A stretch of DNA of 64,000 nt from Porphyromonas uenonis DSM 23387 = JCM 13868 (GCF_000482365.1 NZ_KI535307.1:223868-287867); one strand, 5' to 3'; numbered from the stretch's first letter, positions 45,898 through 55,092 are shown. The notes: generated by a model not told the origin, from the letters alone. Numbers and translations are program-made.

Positions 45898-46773
45898 ATG
45901 CGTCGTCTCCTCGAACTCCTTCGTGCGAACCTGCACTGGGTGCTCCTAGTGGTGTGTGAGGCGATCGCCTTGCTCCTACTCTTTCATGGCAGTCTCTACC
46001 ACTCATTCGTGGGAGCGGCTGCCAGTTCGTCTGTCGTGGGGAGGATTCACACCGAGGGGGCACGCTGGCGCTCCTACCTCTCGCTACAGCAGGAGAACCA
46101 GCAGCTCACGGCTCAGCTAGCGTCACTCGAGGGGCGCTACCTAGCTCTGCAGAGGCAGTTCGAGTACCTCCTAGCGGACACCGTAGTACCGCAGGTGATG
46201 GCGCCTTTAGACTCCTTAGACACCATTGTGCGGGAGGAGCCCAGCTTTACCTTTGTGACAGCTCGGGTAGTCAGCTTGACCTATCTCAAGGCAAACAATA
46301 TGATGACCATAGACCGTGGCGCACGTGACGGCATCAAACCCAATATGGGGGTGGTCTCCCAGCGTGGTGTCGTAGGCATCGTAGCTCAGGTGGGGCCTCG
46401 CTACGCAACGGTCGTACCGCTCATCAATGAAAGCCTAACCCTCAGCTGTATGACCCTCCGCGAGGGGCATGTGGGGGATCTCTCTTGGCGACAAAAGCTC
46501 TCACCCGCAGAGAGCATCGTGCGGGGCTTGCCGAAGCATGCGCACCTAGCTGTCGGAGATACGCTCGTGACGAGCGGCTACTCCGCCATCTTCCCCCCAG
46601 GCATGATGATCGGCAGGCTAGAGGGCGAAGGCCCTCAAGGCTCCCGCCTCACCTATCGTAAGGAGCTCCCAGTGCTCCTAGCGACAGACTTCGGACAGCT
46701 ACACAACGTCTATGTGATAACGGGGGGTAATACGATCAATCTAGAAGAGCAAGCGAGCAGAGAGGAGCTATGA
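45898..46773 (+). CDS. mreC: Rod-shape protein MreC
   Basis: MreC is a periplasmic scaffold anchored in the inner membrane that links MreB to the elongation enzymes. It has 291 residues: one transmembrane helix (WVLLVVCEAIALLLLF, near 15-32), a coiled coil (LQQENQQLTAQLASLEGRYL, near 63-95), then the beta-rich domain with MMTIDRGARDGIKPNMGVV. Its stop overlaps the mreD start by 4 bases. Confidence 0.95.
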   Translation: MRRLLELLRANLHWVLLVVCEAIALLLLFHGSLYHSFVGAAASSSVVGRIHTEGARWRSYLSLQQENQQLTAQLASLEGRYLALQRQFEYLLADTVVPQVMAPLDSLDTIVREEPSFTFVTARVVSLTYLKANNMMTIDRGARDGIKPNMGVVSQRGVVGIVAQVGPRYATVVPLINESLTLSCMTLREGHVGDLSWRQKLSPAESIVRGLPKHAHLAVGDTLVTSGYSAIFPPGMMIGRLEGEGPQGSRLTYRKELPVLLATDFGQLHNVYVITGGNTINLEEQASREEL

Positions 46774-47288
46774 GACTACAGATGATATGGACGATCCTAG
46801 GCATCGTACTGCTGGTACTGCTACAGGTAGAGGTCTTTAACTACATACAGCTCTTTCGCTATGCGACTCCTTCGGTCTATCTCTTTGCGCTGTTACTCTT
46901 TAGCGTAGACACTCCGAAAGAGTGGCTCACGCTCGTCGGAGCGCTCGTCGGACTCTCCGTCGACCTGCTCAGCGGCACACCTGGACTACACATGGCCGCC
47001 TTGACACTCGTCGGCTTCCTGCGCAACTATCTTCTAGCTCCCGTTGTCGATATCGAGAGCAACCTACGACGCGCGCCCTCCATGCGCATACATGGCTGGG
47101 GCATCTGGCTAGTCATCCTAGAGATGGTGGCGATCCACCAGTTTGTCCTCTTCACACTCGACTCGCTAGGTGGCTTCGACTGGGAGTACTACGCCCTGCG
47201 GCTGGGTAGCAGTATGCTCCTGACCTATCTCATCGTGATGATCCTGCAGATGCTCTTCCTAGAGCACCTACCACGGCATCAGAGCTAG
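46770..47288 (+). CDS. mreD: Rod-shape protein MreD
   Basis: MreD is a small inner-membrane partner of MreC. It has 172 residues and about five hydrophobic segments. Sequence conservation is weak in this family, so the call rests on SLYAL-like topology, SVDLLSGTPGLHMAALTLVG and its place between mreC and mrdA with ATGA overlap. Confidence 0.88.
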   Translation: MRLQMIWTILGIVLLVLLQVEVFNYIQLFRYATPSVYLFALLLFSVDTPKEWLTLVGALVGLSVDLLSGTPGLHMAALTLVGFLRNYLLAPVVDIESNLRRAPSMRIHGWGIWLVILEMVAIHQFVLFTLDSLGGFDWEYYALRLGSSMLLTYLIVMILQMLFLEHLPRHQS

Positions 47289-47299
47289 CGGATCAGCTT

Positions 47300-49156
47300 A
47301 TGGAGCGTCCACGCCATCGACTACGCATCGCCGTCCTCCCGTTGATTGCTATAGGCATCGTCGCACTATACATCATACGGCTCGGCTATCTGCAGCTCGT
47401 CAGCTCAGAGTACAAGGAGCGCGCCATGCGCAATGCTCTTTACGAGGAGGTTATCTTCCCCGACCGTGGCGTCATCTATGATCGCAAAGGGACCCTCCTC
47501 GTCTACAACGAGCCAGCCTACGACCTCCTCGTCACTACAAAAGAGCTAGCCGACACCCTCGACACACCCCTACTGGCAAGCCTCCTCCACACCTCCGAGC
47601 AGGAGCTCGACAAGCGCATGACAGCGCTAAGAGACCGCTCCATCAATCCTGGCTACTCGCCCTTTACGCCACAACTCTTCTGGTCACAGCTCACCAGCGA
47701 GGAGGCGGGATTCATACAGGAGCAACTCTTCCGGCTACCTGGCTTCACGCTCCGACCACGCGCCGTGCGTCGCTCCGACCAGCCCAATGCCGCTCTGCTA
47801 CTCGGCTACCTAGGCGAGTCCAGTCCTGAGGAACTCAAAGCCGACAGCACCCTCGCTCTCGGACAGTATGTCGGCAAGAGTGGCGTGGAGCGCACCTACG
47901 ACCGCATCTTGCGAGGGCGCAACGGAGTCAATCTCTTGCTCCGTGACGCCCGTGGTAGGATACAGGGCAGCTACAACGAAGGCGCAGACGACATCGAGGC
48001 GATCCCAGGCGAAGATCTAACCCTCAGCATCGATATAGGACTGCAAAGCCTAGGCGAAAAGCTCATGCAGGGCAAGCGTGGTGCCATCGTCATGATCGAG
48101 CCCAAGAGTGGCGAAGTACTCTGCCTCGTCTCCTCACCCACTTACGACGTGCGCATGCTACAGGGCAAAAGCTTGGGCAAGGCGCATCAGCAACTCGTCC
48201 TACAGGAGGGCAAGCCGCTCTTCAACCGTGCCATCATGGGTACCTATCCCCCAGGCTCGACCTTCAAGCCCGCCATGGGAGCCGTGATGCTTCAGGAGCA
48301 TCTCGTCACCACCTCCACACTCCTCTCCTGCGCTCATGGCTATCCTCGTATGCGTGGACGACCCGCCTGCCACGGTCACGCCTCTCCGCTCAACCTACGT
48401 AGCGCCTTGACCACCTCCTGCAACGCTTACTTCTGCTGGGGTTTGCACTTTCTCCTCGACGACCGCTCTCGCTACCCGACCGTACAAGACGCGCTCAATA
48501 AGTGGCGCGACTATATGGTAGACTTTGGTTTTGGATACAAGCTCGGCATCGATCTAGCAGGCGAGAACCGTGGCTTCATACCCAATAGCTCCGTCTACGA
48601 CCGCGTATACAGTCGCTGGACCTCCTCCACCATCATCTCTCTCTCCATCGGTCAGGGCGAGGTGCTACTCACTCCGCTACAGATGGCAAACCTCGCATCC
48701 ATCATCGCCAATAGAGGCTACTACTACACACCCCACGTCATCCACAAGATCGAGCACAACCCGCTAGACACCCTCTTCACCACGCCACACCATACGGTCG
48801 TGTCGCCAAACTACTGGGAGGAGATAGCTCAGGGGATGCATGGCGCTGTCCTGGCAGGCACTTGCCGTCGGGCAAACTTTGCCCCAGGCGAAATCAACGT
48901 ATGCGGTAAGACCGGTACAGCCGAAAACCGCTTTGGCAAAGACCACTCCGCCTTCATCGGTTTTGCGCCCCTCGAAGACCCCAAAGTGGCCATCAGCGTT
49001 TACGTTGAGAACGGAGGCTTCGGAGCTGTCTACGGTGTACCCATCGGGCGCGTCATGATGGAGTATTACCTGCGTGATGGCCAGCTATCGGGAGCTTCCC
49101 AAGCCATTGTCGAGCAGATCAGCCGACAGAAGATATTCTACTCACACGACCTATAA
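47300..49156 (+). CDS. mrdA: Penicillin-binding protein 2
   Basis: PBP2 is the class B transpeptidase of the elongation machine. It has 618 residues: an N-terminal membrane anchor (LPLIAIGIVALYIIRLGYLQ), a dimerisation domain with FPDRGVIYDRKG, and the transpeptidase domain with the active Ser in PPGSTFKPAMG, the SxN motif in TSCNAYF and the KTG motif in CGKTGTAEN. Ser-x-x-Lys, SxN and KTG are all intact, so it should bind beta-lactams. It starts 11 bases after mreD. Confidence 0.96.
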   Translation: MERPRHRLRIAVLPLIAIGIVALYIIRLGYLQLVSSEYKERAMRNALYEEVIFPDRGVIYDRKGTLLVYNEPAYDLLVTTKELADTLDTPLLASLLHTSEQELDKRMTALRDRSINPGYSPFTPQLFWSQLTSEEAGFIQEQLFRLPGFTLRPRAVRRSDQPNAALLLGYLGESSPEELKADSTLALGQYVGKSGVERTYDRILRGRNGVNLLLRDARGRIQGSYNEGADDIEAIPGEDLTLSIDIGLQSLGEKLMQGKRGAIVMIEPKSGEVLCLVSSPTYDVRMLQGKSLGKAHQQLVLQEGKPLFNRAIMGTYPPGSTFKPAMGAVMLQEHLVTTSTLLSCAHGYPRMRGRPACHGHASPLNLRSALTTSCNAYFCWGLHFLLDDRSRYPTVQDALNKWRDYMVDFGFGYKLGIDLAGENRGFIPNSSVYDRVYSRWTSSTIISLSIGQGEVLLTPLQMANLASIIANRGYYYTPHVIHKIEHNPLDTLFTTPHHTVVSPNYWEEIAQGMHGAVLAGTCRRANFAPGEINVCGKTGTAENRFGKDHSAFIGFAPLEDPKVAISVYVENGGFGAVYGVPIGRVMMEYYLRDGQLSGASQAIVEQISRQKIFYSHDL

Positions 49157-49171
49157 GACCCAACGAGCAGC

Positions 49172-50629
49172 ATGCCATACCTTAGCAAGCAACGACGTAG
49201 CAACCTCCTGATGCGCCTCGACTGGCCGCTTATCATCCTCTACCTCCTGATGGTAGCGGGTGGATGGCTCGCCATATGCGGAGCTACGTACGACTTCACA
49301 CCAGGTCATCTCCTTGAGATGGGAGGCCGACCAATGCAGCAGCTCATATGGATCTCCCTAGCGCTCGTACTAGGCGGGGTAGTGCTCCTCATCGACGAAG
49401 ACCTCTTTGAGTCGGGAGCGCCCTACCTCTATATAGGCTTCGTCCTGCTACTTATCGTGACAGCCGTCGTAGCGCCTGATATCAAAGGCTCCCGCTCGTG
49501 GCTAGTCATGGGTCCCATACGAGTGCAGCCCGCAGAGTTTGCCAAGCTCGGTACCGCACTCATGCTCGCCTACTGGCTCAACCGCCCCGAGTTCAAGCTC
49601 ACCACCATGCGAGGCTATCTAGAGGTCTTTGCCATCATACTCCTACCGATGGCGATCATCATATTGCAAAGCGAGACTGGGTCGGCGCTCGTCTTCTGCG
49701 CCTTCTTCCTAGCACTCTATCGTGAGGGACTCTCCGGTGCTTTCCTCCTGCTCGCCTCGCTAGCGGTCACGCTCTTTGTTGTGGCGCTCATGCTAGCCGA
49801 CGTCAGCTGGGGTGCTACCGACGCTAGCCGTCTGCTCATCTGTAGCATCATCTCCGTCGCCACCATCCTCTACCTCAGCAGCATCGTACGGTGGAAGCCC
49901 CGTGAGCGGCGCATCTTGTGGATCGTCAGCGTCGTATACTTCGTCGGCATGTATGTCTCTCTGCGCTGGTTGCCGATAGACTACAGCTACGTCGCACTGG
50001 CACTGATGAGTTGTATCATCCTCTTCTGCTTCGTTCGCGCTTTGCTGCACTACTCCCGCTCCTACCTCTTAGTCGGCTTAGCCAGCTTAGGGCTGCTCGC
50101 CTTCTCGCTCTCCGTCGAGTATGTCTACAACGACATCCTCGCACCGCACCAGCAGATGCGTATCGCCGTGTCGCTCGGCATCGAGCAGGATCCACGAGGC
50201 GCTGGGTACAATGTAGACCAAGCGAAGATAGCTATCGGCTCAGGCGGACTCCTAGGCAAAGGGTTCCTCCAGGGCACCCAGACGAAGCTCAAGTATGTTC
50301 CCGAGCAAGACACCGACTTCATCTTCTGCACCATCGGTGAGGAGCAAGGTTTTGCGGGGTCCGTGGGTCTGCTCCTCCTCTTCCTCACTATGATCCTACG
50401 CATCATGTGGCGAGCGGAGCGGCACCCCTCCACCTTCGGGCGGGTCTACGGCTACTGCCTAGCGTGCGTCTTGATCTTTCACCTGATGGTCAATGTGGGG
50501 ATGGTGCTAGGACTGGTCCCCGTCATCGGCATCCCACTCCCCTTCTTTAGCTACGGTGGCTCCTCGCTCTGGGGCTTCTCGCTGATGCTCGCCCTCTTTC
50601 TCAAGATCGACGCCTCGGGCAAGCGCTAG
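49172..50629 (+). CDS. rodA: Peptidoglycan glycosyltransferase RodA
   Basis: RodA polymerises glycan strands together with PBP2. It has 485 residues, about 110 longer than the E. coli protein; the extra part is mainly an additional hydrophobic region near residues 210-310, known from other Bacteroidota. The SEDS signatures VQPAEFAKLG and GSGGLLGKGFLQGTQ followed by VPEQDTDFIFCTIGEE are intact, as is the C-terminal PLPFFSYGGSSL. It ends the purH-to-rodA unit. Confidence 0.96.
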   Translation: MPYLSKQRRSNLLMRLDWPLIILYLLMVAGGWLAICGATYDFTPGHLLEMGGRPMQQLIWISLALVLGGVVLLIDEDLFESGAPYLYIGFVLLLIVTAVVAPDIKGSRSWLVMGPIRVQPAEFAKLGTALMLAYWLNRPEFKLTTMRGYLEVFAIILLPMAIIILQSETGSALVFCAFFLALYREGLSGAFLLLASLAVTLFVVALMLADVSWGATDASRLLICSIISVATILYLSSIVRWKPRERRILWIVSVVYFVGMYVSLRWLPIDYSYVALALMSCIILFCFVRALLHYSRSYLLVGLASLGLLAFSLSVEYVYNDILAPHQQMRIAVSLGIEQDPRGAGYNVDQAKIAIGSGGLLGKGFLQGTQTKLKYVPEQDTDFIFCTIGEEQGFAGSVGLLLLFLTMILRIMWRAERHPSTFGRVYGYCLACVLIFHLMVNVGMVLGLVPVIGIPLPFFSYGGSSLWGFSLMLALFLKIDASGKR

Positions 50630-50648
50630 CCAACTAGAAAGCTTAGTG

Positions 50649-50697
50649 AGAAAGCTCAATCGCTGACTAGAAGCGGTTGGGCTTTCTGCTTTTTGCA
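50649..50697 (+). terminator. Terminator after rodA
   Basis: AGAAAGCTCAATCGCT pairs, with some G-T pairs, to AGCGGTTGGGCTTTCT, followed by GCTTTTTG. It ends the cell-shape unit. Confidence 0.75.
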
Positions 50698-50752
50698 TCG
50701 CAAAGCGCCACGGAGACTGTTGCATTATAACCCAACCGTCTAGAAGCTATAC

Positions 50753-51066
50753 ATGACGATAGCTAGGGATACACGGTTCGAATCTCTACAGAGTGGCTAC
50801 GGATCCTCCCTGATTAGACCTTCTTCCCGAGAAATTGAATTCCTACCTAGGAATTTGCCAAATAGCTACCTAGGAATTGCCCCAATTCCTACGTAGGAAA
50901 GAAAAAATTCTTCGGAGGAATCAAATGAAACTTCGGAAGAATCAAATCATAAGTCCGAAGAATTTGACCATTTCCTAGGTAGCAAATCAAAAATATCTAC
51001 GGAGGAATTTGGGAAATTCCTAGGTAGGAATTGAAACGGACTTATTTTTATAATGCGTCAGCCCTG
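50753..51066 (+). mobile_element. MITE-like element, copy 3
   Basis: The right end matches copies 1, 2 and 4 (TTATTTTTATAATGCGTCAG then CCCTG). The left end is shared with copy 2 over about 85 bases. It contains CCTACCTAGGAATT motifs and two 21-bp units. The whole element lies between the perfect 12-bp arms GAGACTGTTGCA (50713) and TGCAACAGTCTC (51073), as if inserted in the loop of a hairpin like the one at 42452. It follows the rodA terminator in the same orientation. Confidence 0.7.
50925..50978 (+). CDS. Small heptapeptide-repeat frame in element copy 3 (hypothetical)
   Basis: The frame reads MKLRKNQIISPKNLTIS and TAG: 17 codons. GGAGG lies 6 bases before the ATG. In the second unit both the GGAGG and the ATG have decayed (GGAAG, ATC) while the frame is kept. 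Confidence 0.35.
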   Translation: MKLRKNQIISPKNLTIS

Positions 51067-51153
51067 CCTTTATGCAACAGTCTCAGTTTGGGAGAGGCTT
51101 TTCAATACTGCCTCCTATGAATGAGTTCTAGAGTCGCTAGGATAGCCTAAAGC

Positions 51154-51187
51154 AAGGGGGCTCAATCACCGAAGCGACTGAGTCCCC
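51154..51187 (-). terminator. Terminator of the DPP5-HAD unit
   Basis: On the minus strand GGGGACTCAGTCGC and its near-complement ending TGAGCCCCC form a stem around TTCGG, followed by TTGCTTT. It lies about 30 bases after the HAD stop. Confidence 0.6.
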
Positions 51188-51216
51188 TGACTCTATTGTG
51201 TATCCTATAAGTAGTG

Positions 51217-51837
51217 TTACTGCAGACGGACCTCTAGTGCGGGTCTCCAGTCCATGCCATTGACCGCTAGGAGGGTCTGCAGGCCAAGCGCTGAGGCTGC
51301 CTCTAGATTGGCCGTGCTGTCGTCGATGAAGAGCGTCCGCTCAGGCACCATCCCGCTGTCCGCTATCATCTGCTCATAGATAGCTAGGTCGGGCTTCATC
51401 GTGTGCATATCACAGGAGGCGTAGACCTTGTCCACATAGTCGCTCAGCGTCCGCCCCGTGGCGGGGAGGAAGTGCGGACTGTGGGCATAAGCCATGATGT
51501 AGGGGTTGGTGTTTGACAGGATATAGATCTTGTACTGCTTGCGTAGCTGCTCTAGGTAGTCAAACTTGTACTGAGGGACTCCCTTGAGGAAGAGCATGAT
51601 CGCCTCATTGATCTCTTCGTCGGTCAGGGCTGTGCCCGCATGCTCATTGAGCCGTGTGACAAACTCCTCACGCCCCACGAGCCCCATCTCTAGGTCGTGG
51701 AAGACACCGAGCTGTCGGTACGGATTGAGCATCTCGTCGATGTCCTGGACACCTAACTCGCGAAAGCGTCTTAGCGACACCTCCGGCTGGAGATCTACTA
51801 AAACGCCTCCGAAATCAAATACGAGTGTATCTATCAC
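51217..51837 (-). CDS. HAD-family phosphatase
   Basis: A 206-residue cytosolic hydrolase of the haloacid dehalogenase superfamily, like YihX. Motif I is FDFGGVLVDL (Asp at 9), motif II is ILSNTNPY, motif III is the Lys in MKPD, and motif IV is LFIDDSTANLEAA. Substrates of this subgroup are usually small phosphorylated sugars, but the substrate is not predictable here. It starts 6 bases after dpp5 and is probably cotranscribed with it. Confidence 0.88.
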   Translation of the reverse strand: MIDTLVFDFGGVLVDLQPEVSLRRFRELGVQDIDEMLNPYRQLGVFHDLEMGLVGREEFVTRLNEHAGTALTDEEINEAIMLFLKGVPQYKFDYLEQLRKQYKIYILSNTNPYIMAYAHSPHFLPATGRTLSDYVDKVYASCDMHTMKPDLAIYEQMIADSGMVPERTLFIDDSTANLEAASALGLQTLLAVNGMDWRPALEVRLQ

Positions 51838-51843
51838 GGCTTC

Positions 51844-53907
51844 TTACTTCTTCTTGAGCCAACGATCGAGCCAGTCAAAGAAGGTGCGCTGCCATAGGAG
51901 TGCATTCTGAGGCTTGAGGACCCAGTGCGTCTCCTCGGGGAAGAGGAGCATCTTCGTCGGTATGCCACGCATCTTGGCTGCGTCAAAAGCCATCATACCC
52001 TGCGAAGCGAGGATGCGGTAGTCATGCTCTCCGTGAATGATCAGGATAGGCGTATCCCACTTGTCAACGAGCTTGTGAGGGGAATTGGCAAAGGTGCGCT
52101 GAGCCGTAGCGTTGTCCTTTTCCCAAGGAGCACCACCCATATCCCAGTTGGCAAACCACTTCTCCTCAGTCTCGAGATACTGCGCCTCGAGGTTGAAGAT
52201 ACCAGCGTGAGCGATGAAGGCTGCGAAGCGTCCCTCGTGTACACCTGCCAGGTAGTAGACCGAGTAGCCACCGTAGCTAGCGCCGACAGCACCCATACGA
52301 TGAGGATCGATGAAGGGCTCCTGACGCATCAGGTCAGCTGCGGTGAGGTAGTCGCGGATGTTTTGCCCGCTGTAGTCACCACTGATCTGCTCGTTCCACG
52401 CCTTGCCAAAGCCAGGCACGCCGTGACGGTTGGGGAGGATGACGATGTAGCCCTGCTCCGCCATAAGTCGTGGATTCCAGCGGTAAGACCAGAACTGGCT
52501 AATGGTGCTTTGCGGACCACCCTGACAGTAGAGGATAGAGGGGTACTGCTTGCTCTTGTCAAAGTGCGGTGGGTAGAGGACCCATGTGAGCATCTTACCA
52601 CCATCGGTCGTAGGCATCCAGCGCTTTTCGCAAGTCAGGTTGCCTAGCTGGCTCATGATTGGTTTGTCCTCCTCAGTTAGCGCAGTAGCTTTGCCGTTCT
52701 TCAGATTGACCATGAAGAGCTCTGTGGGGTAGGTCATCGCTTGGCGAGAGGCTACGCAGATGCCTTTGTCATTAAGGTCAAAGCCTGTGTAGTTGTACTG
52801 CCCGTCGGTGATCTGCTTGATCTTGCCATTAGCCAGCTGATAGCTGTAAATGTGGGTCAGCGCCTCACGACAGGTGGTGAAGTAGATGGTCTTGCTGTCG
52901 GCACTCCAAGTGGGGTTGGCGATATTGTACTCAAAGTCGGCCGTGAGAGGACGGTACTGCTTCTTAGCCAAGTCGTAGAGGTAGAGTACCTGCAGGTCAG
53001 ACTCGTAGCCATCGTGCTCCATACCGACCCAGATGAGCGAGCGACCGTCGGGGCTGAAGACGGGGTTCGTGTCGTAGCCCATGATGCCCTCGCTGACATT
53101 GGTTGTCTCGCCAGTCGAGACATTATATAGGTAGATGTCGCTATTGGTCGAGAGGCTGTACTCCAGTCCAGTCTTCTTGCGACAAGCGTAAGCGATGAGG
53201 TTGCCATCGGGGCTAAAGGCTATATCCTCGATACCGTTGAAGGGACGCATAGGCGCCTCATAGGGTTCACCCTCGAGAAGGTCCAGCCCCTTGGTGATGG
53301 GCTGTGCCGTAACCTTTGCAATAAAGGGGTGTGGCATCGTCGAGACCCATTCGTCCCAATGCTTATACATCAGATCCTCGATGATGCGTGCGTCAGCTTT
53401 GTCTAGATCAGGATAAACGTCCGTGACGACGGGGCGAGCCTTGATGTCCTGCACATAGAGGAGCGTCTTCTCATCGGGCGAGAAGAGATAGTCGACGATA
53501 CCGCCATCGATAGCTGTGAGCTGACGCTCGGCCCCATCGCTGAGGGTGCGTGCGAAGAGCTGCATGCCCTGGTCGGTGCTACGCATGAAGTATATCTGCT
53601 TGCCGTCCCGGCTCCAGCGTGGGCTGTACTCGCTACCAGCGGAGGAGGCGGTCAGCTCGGTACGTCCTGTGCCATCGCTATTGATGAGGTAGATAGAGGT
53701 GCGGCTGTTGTTGTCTTTAATAGAGGGTTGGGATACGTTGTAGACCACCTGCTTACCATTAGGCGCTAGAGCGTAGCTTCCTACACGAGGCATCGTGAGG
53801 AGCATCTCTGGGGTCATCTGCTTGGTCCCTTGCTGTGCAGTCATAGGCAGAGCTAATGTAGAGAAAATGAGAGCCACGAGGCTACGAAACAAGTTTCTTC
53901 TAGTCAT
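51844..53907 (-). CDS. dpp5: Dipeptidyl-peptidase 5, S9 family
   Basis: DPP5 releases dipeptides from peptide N-termini in the periplasm, feeding the amino-acid metabolism of asaccharolytic Porphyromonas. It has 687 residues with an N-terminal signal (LVALIFSTLALPMTA). The first 400 residues are a beta-propeller, with repeated SPDG/SPDE blades. The C-terminal alpha/beta hydrolase has the catalytic Ser in GAVGASYGGYSV, Asp in IIHGEHDYRI and His in EETHWVLKPQ. As recalled, it is very close to P. gingivalis DPP5 along its whole length (DLMYKHWDEWV, LSTNSDIYLYN). A -7 box lies 65 bases upstream. Confidence 0.92.
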   Translation of the reverse strand: MTRRNLFRSLVALIFSTLALPMTAQQGTKQMTPEMLLTMPRVGSYALAPNGKQVVYNVSQPSIKDNNSRTSIYLINSDGTGRTELTASSAGSEYSPRWSRDGKQIYFMRSTDQGMQLFARTLSDGAERQLTAIDGGIVDYLFSPDEKTLLYVQDIKARPVVTDVYPDLDKADARIIEDLMYKHWDEWVSTMPHPFIAKVTAQPITKGLDLLEGEPYEAPMRPFNGIEDIAFSPDGNLIAYACRKKTGLEYSLSTNSDIYLYNVSTGETTNVSEGIMGYDTNPVFSPDGRSLIWVGMEHDGYESDLQVLYLYDLAKKQYRPLTADFEYNIANPTWSADSKTIYFTTCREALTHIYSYQLANGKIKQITDGQYNYTGFDLNDKGICVASRQAMTYPTELFMVNLKNGKATALTEEDKPIMSQLGNLTCEKRWMPTTDGGKMLTWVLYPPHFDKSKQYPSILYCQGGPQSTISQFWSYRWNPRLMAEQGYIVILPNRHGVPGFGKAWNEQISGDYSGQNIRDYLTAADLMRQEPFIDPHRMGAVGASYGGYSVYYLAGVHEGRFAAFIAHAGIFNLEAQYLETEEKWFANWDMGGAPWEKDNATAQRTFANSPHKLVDKWDTPILIIHGEHDYRILASQGMMAFDAAKMRGIPTKMLLFPEETHWVLKPQNALLWQRTFFDWLDRWLKKK

Positions 53908-53972
53908 AGGATAGTATGAGATGAGTGAAGGAATGGTCGTCTCGAAGCGACCATAGATTACTGAATGCTCTC

Positions 53973-53980
53973 CAAAGGTA
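53973..53980 (-). promoter_or_regulatory. Candidate -7 box of dpp5
   Basis: TACCTTTG on the minus strand fits TAnnTTTG, 65 bases before the dpp5 start. No TTG at -33 is seen. Confidence 0.45.
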
Positions 53981-54007
53981 CGAAAAAGAGGCTAGACCGT
54001 AGAAGCT

Positions 54008-55075
54008 TTACCAGCAGGGATGACGGAGCGACAGGCCTAGCGCCAGGTAGCTCTGACGATAAGGCTCGCAGTGGAGCCGGAGGAAGAGACCGAGCCGATC
54101 TAGGTAGCGCAGTCTAGGAAGAGCCTCTAGACCAGCCTGCAGATGTGCATAGGTACGCTCGCTAGCCGCCTTGTCATAGCCTATGCCTATGCCGTAGCTC
54201 TGTCGCAGGCTTAAGTATCGCCACTGGTAGAGTGGCGCTCCCACGGTGAGGTCGCCGTGGAGCGTGGGATGCTCCTTGTCGGGTCGTAGGGAGAGCTCTG
54301 CAGCATAGTTGAGAGAGGGCGTTTGCCAGCCGAGCTGCGTGCCGAGACAGCCAGCCCCGCCGAATAAGTTACGACTATAAAGGAGCGAGACGTAGAAGTA
54401 TTGGTCTGGACTATCCGAGCTTACCGCAGGTGTGTAGCGACCGAAGATGAGATCACTGGCGAGATACCCGACACGCGCCATGGTCACTCCGATGAGGCCG
54501 CCCCACAGGACGTCGGAGTACCAGTGACGGTTGTTGGCCATGCGACAGAAAGCGACCGAGGTGGCGAAGAGATACTGCAGATGAGCCAGCAAAGGGTAGT
54601 CGGCTCCATACTCTAGGTTAAAGAGCTCAGCGCCGAGGAAGGCTGTCGCGGTATGCCCCGAGGGAAAGCTATTGTGTGTCGATCCGTCGGGTCGCATGCG
54701 CTGCACACCTCTTTTGACCGAAAGGACGATCGCCGCTGTCCCTAGTGCGCCTATGCCATCGGCTGTCAGCATCTCGCCCCACGAGCGGGAGCGTCCCGTG
54801 GCACCGCCACAGCGCATCGCAAGCTGTAGTGCGTAAGAGGCAAACTGCATGTGGTCGTCGTAGTGATGGCGCCACTGAGGACCTAGGAGGTTGTGCCGAG
54901 TCGTGCGGATAGCCTCATCGCTGTGATGGAGCGGATAGGCAGCATAGAGCGCTCCTGGGAGTAGTGCTACAAGCGGATCGGGCGATGGGACGAGCGTGTC
55001 TGACGAACTGCTCTGTGCGAGCGCTCCACTACAAGAGAGGAGTAGGCAAAGCGTCAGGAGTAGCAGAGGTCTCAT
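54008..55075 (-). CDS. PAP2-family phosphatase with beta-rich C-terminus
   Basis: A 355-residue exported lipid phosphatase. The N-terminus is a signal peptide (LLLLTLCLLLSCSGALAQ) that could also be read as a lipobox (LLSC). The PAP2 motifs are KRGVQRMRP (KX6RP), FPSGHTATAF, and CRMANNRHWYSD, where the usual Ser of SRX5HX3D is Cys. Residues of about 225-355 are rich in alternating hydrophobic strands and end in LALGLSLRHPCW, resembling an outer-membrane barrel. Substrate may be lipid A, undecaprenyl pyrophosphate or a phospholipid. It lies 17 bases after the DUF2752 gene. Confidence 0.8.
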   Translation of the reverse strand: MRPLLLLTLCLLLSCSGALAQSSSSDTLVPSPDPLVALLPGALYAAYPLHHSDEAIRTTRHNLLGPQWRHHYDDHMQFASYALQLAMRCGGATGRSRSWGEMLTADGIGALGTAAIVLSVKRGVQRMRPDGSTHNSFPSGHTATAFLGAELFNLEYGADYPLLAHLQYLFATSVAFCRMANNRHWYSDVLWGGLIGVTMARVGYLASDLIFGRYTPAVSSDSPDQYFYVSLLYSRNLFGGAGCLGTQLGWQTPSLNYAAELSLRPDKEHPTLHGDLTVGAPLYQWRYLSLRQSYGIGIGYDKAASERTYAHLQAGLEALPRLRYLDRLGLFLRLHCEPYRQSYLALGLSLRHPCW

Positions 55076-55092
55076 AAGGTGCTAAAACTGTC

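Larger units (their letters stand above)
50630..51216. other. 587-bp gene-free region between rodA and the HAD gene
   Basis: It holds the rodA terminator, a pair of GAGACTGTTGCA arms (50713-50724 and 51073-51084) enclosing the third MITE-like element, and the terminator of the minus-strand HAD gene at 51154-51187. No gene is seen other than the small frame inside the element. Confidence 0.75.

Noticed and set aside
50765-50790. GGTTCGAATC, like a tRNA T-loop
   Set aside because: The flanking bases cannot form a T-stem, and no anticodon arm or acceptor stem can be built around it. The same place in copy 2 reads GGTTCGAGTA.
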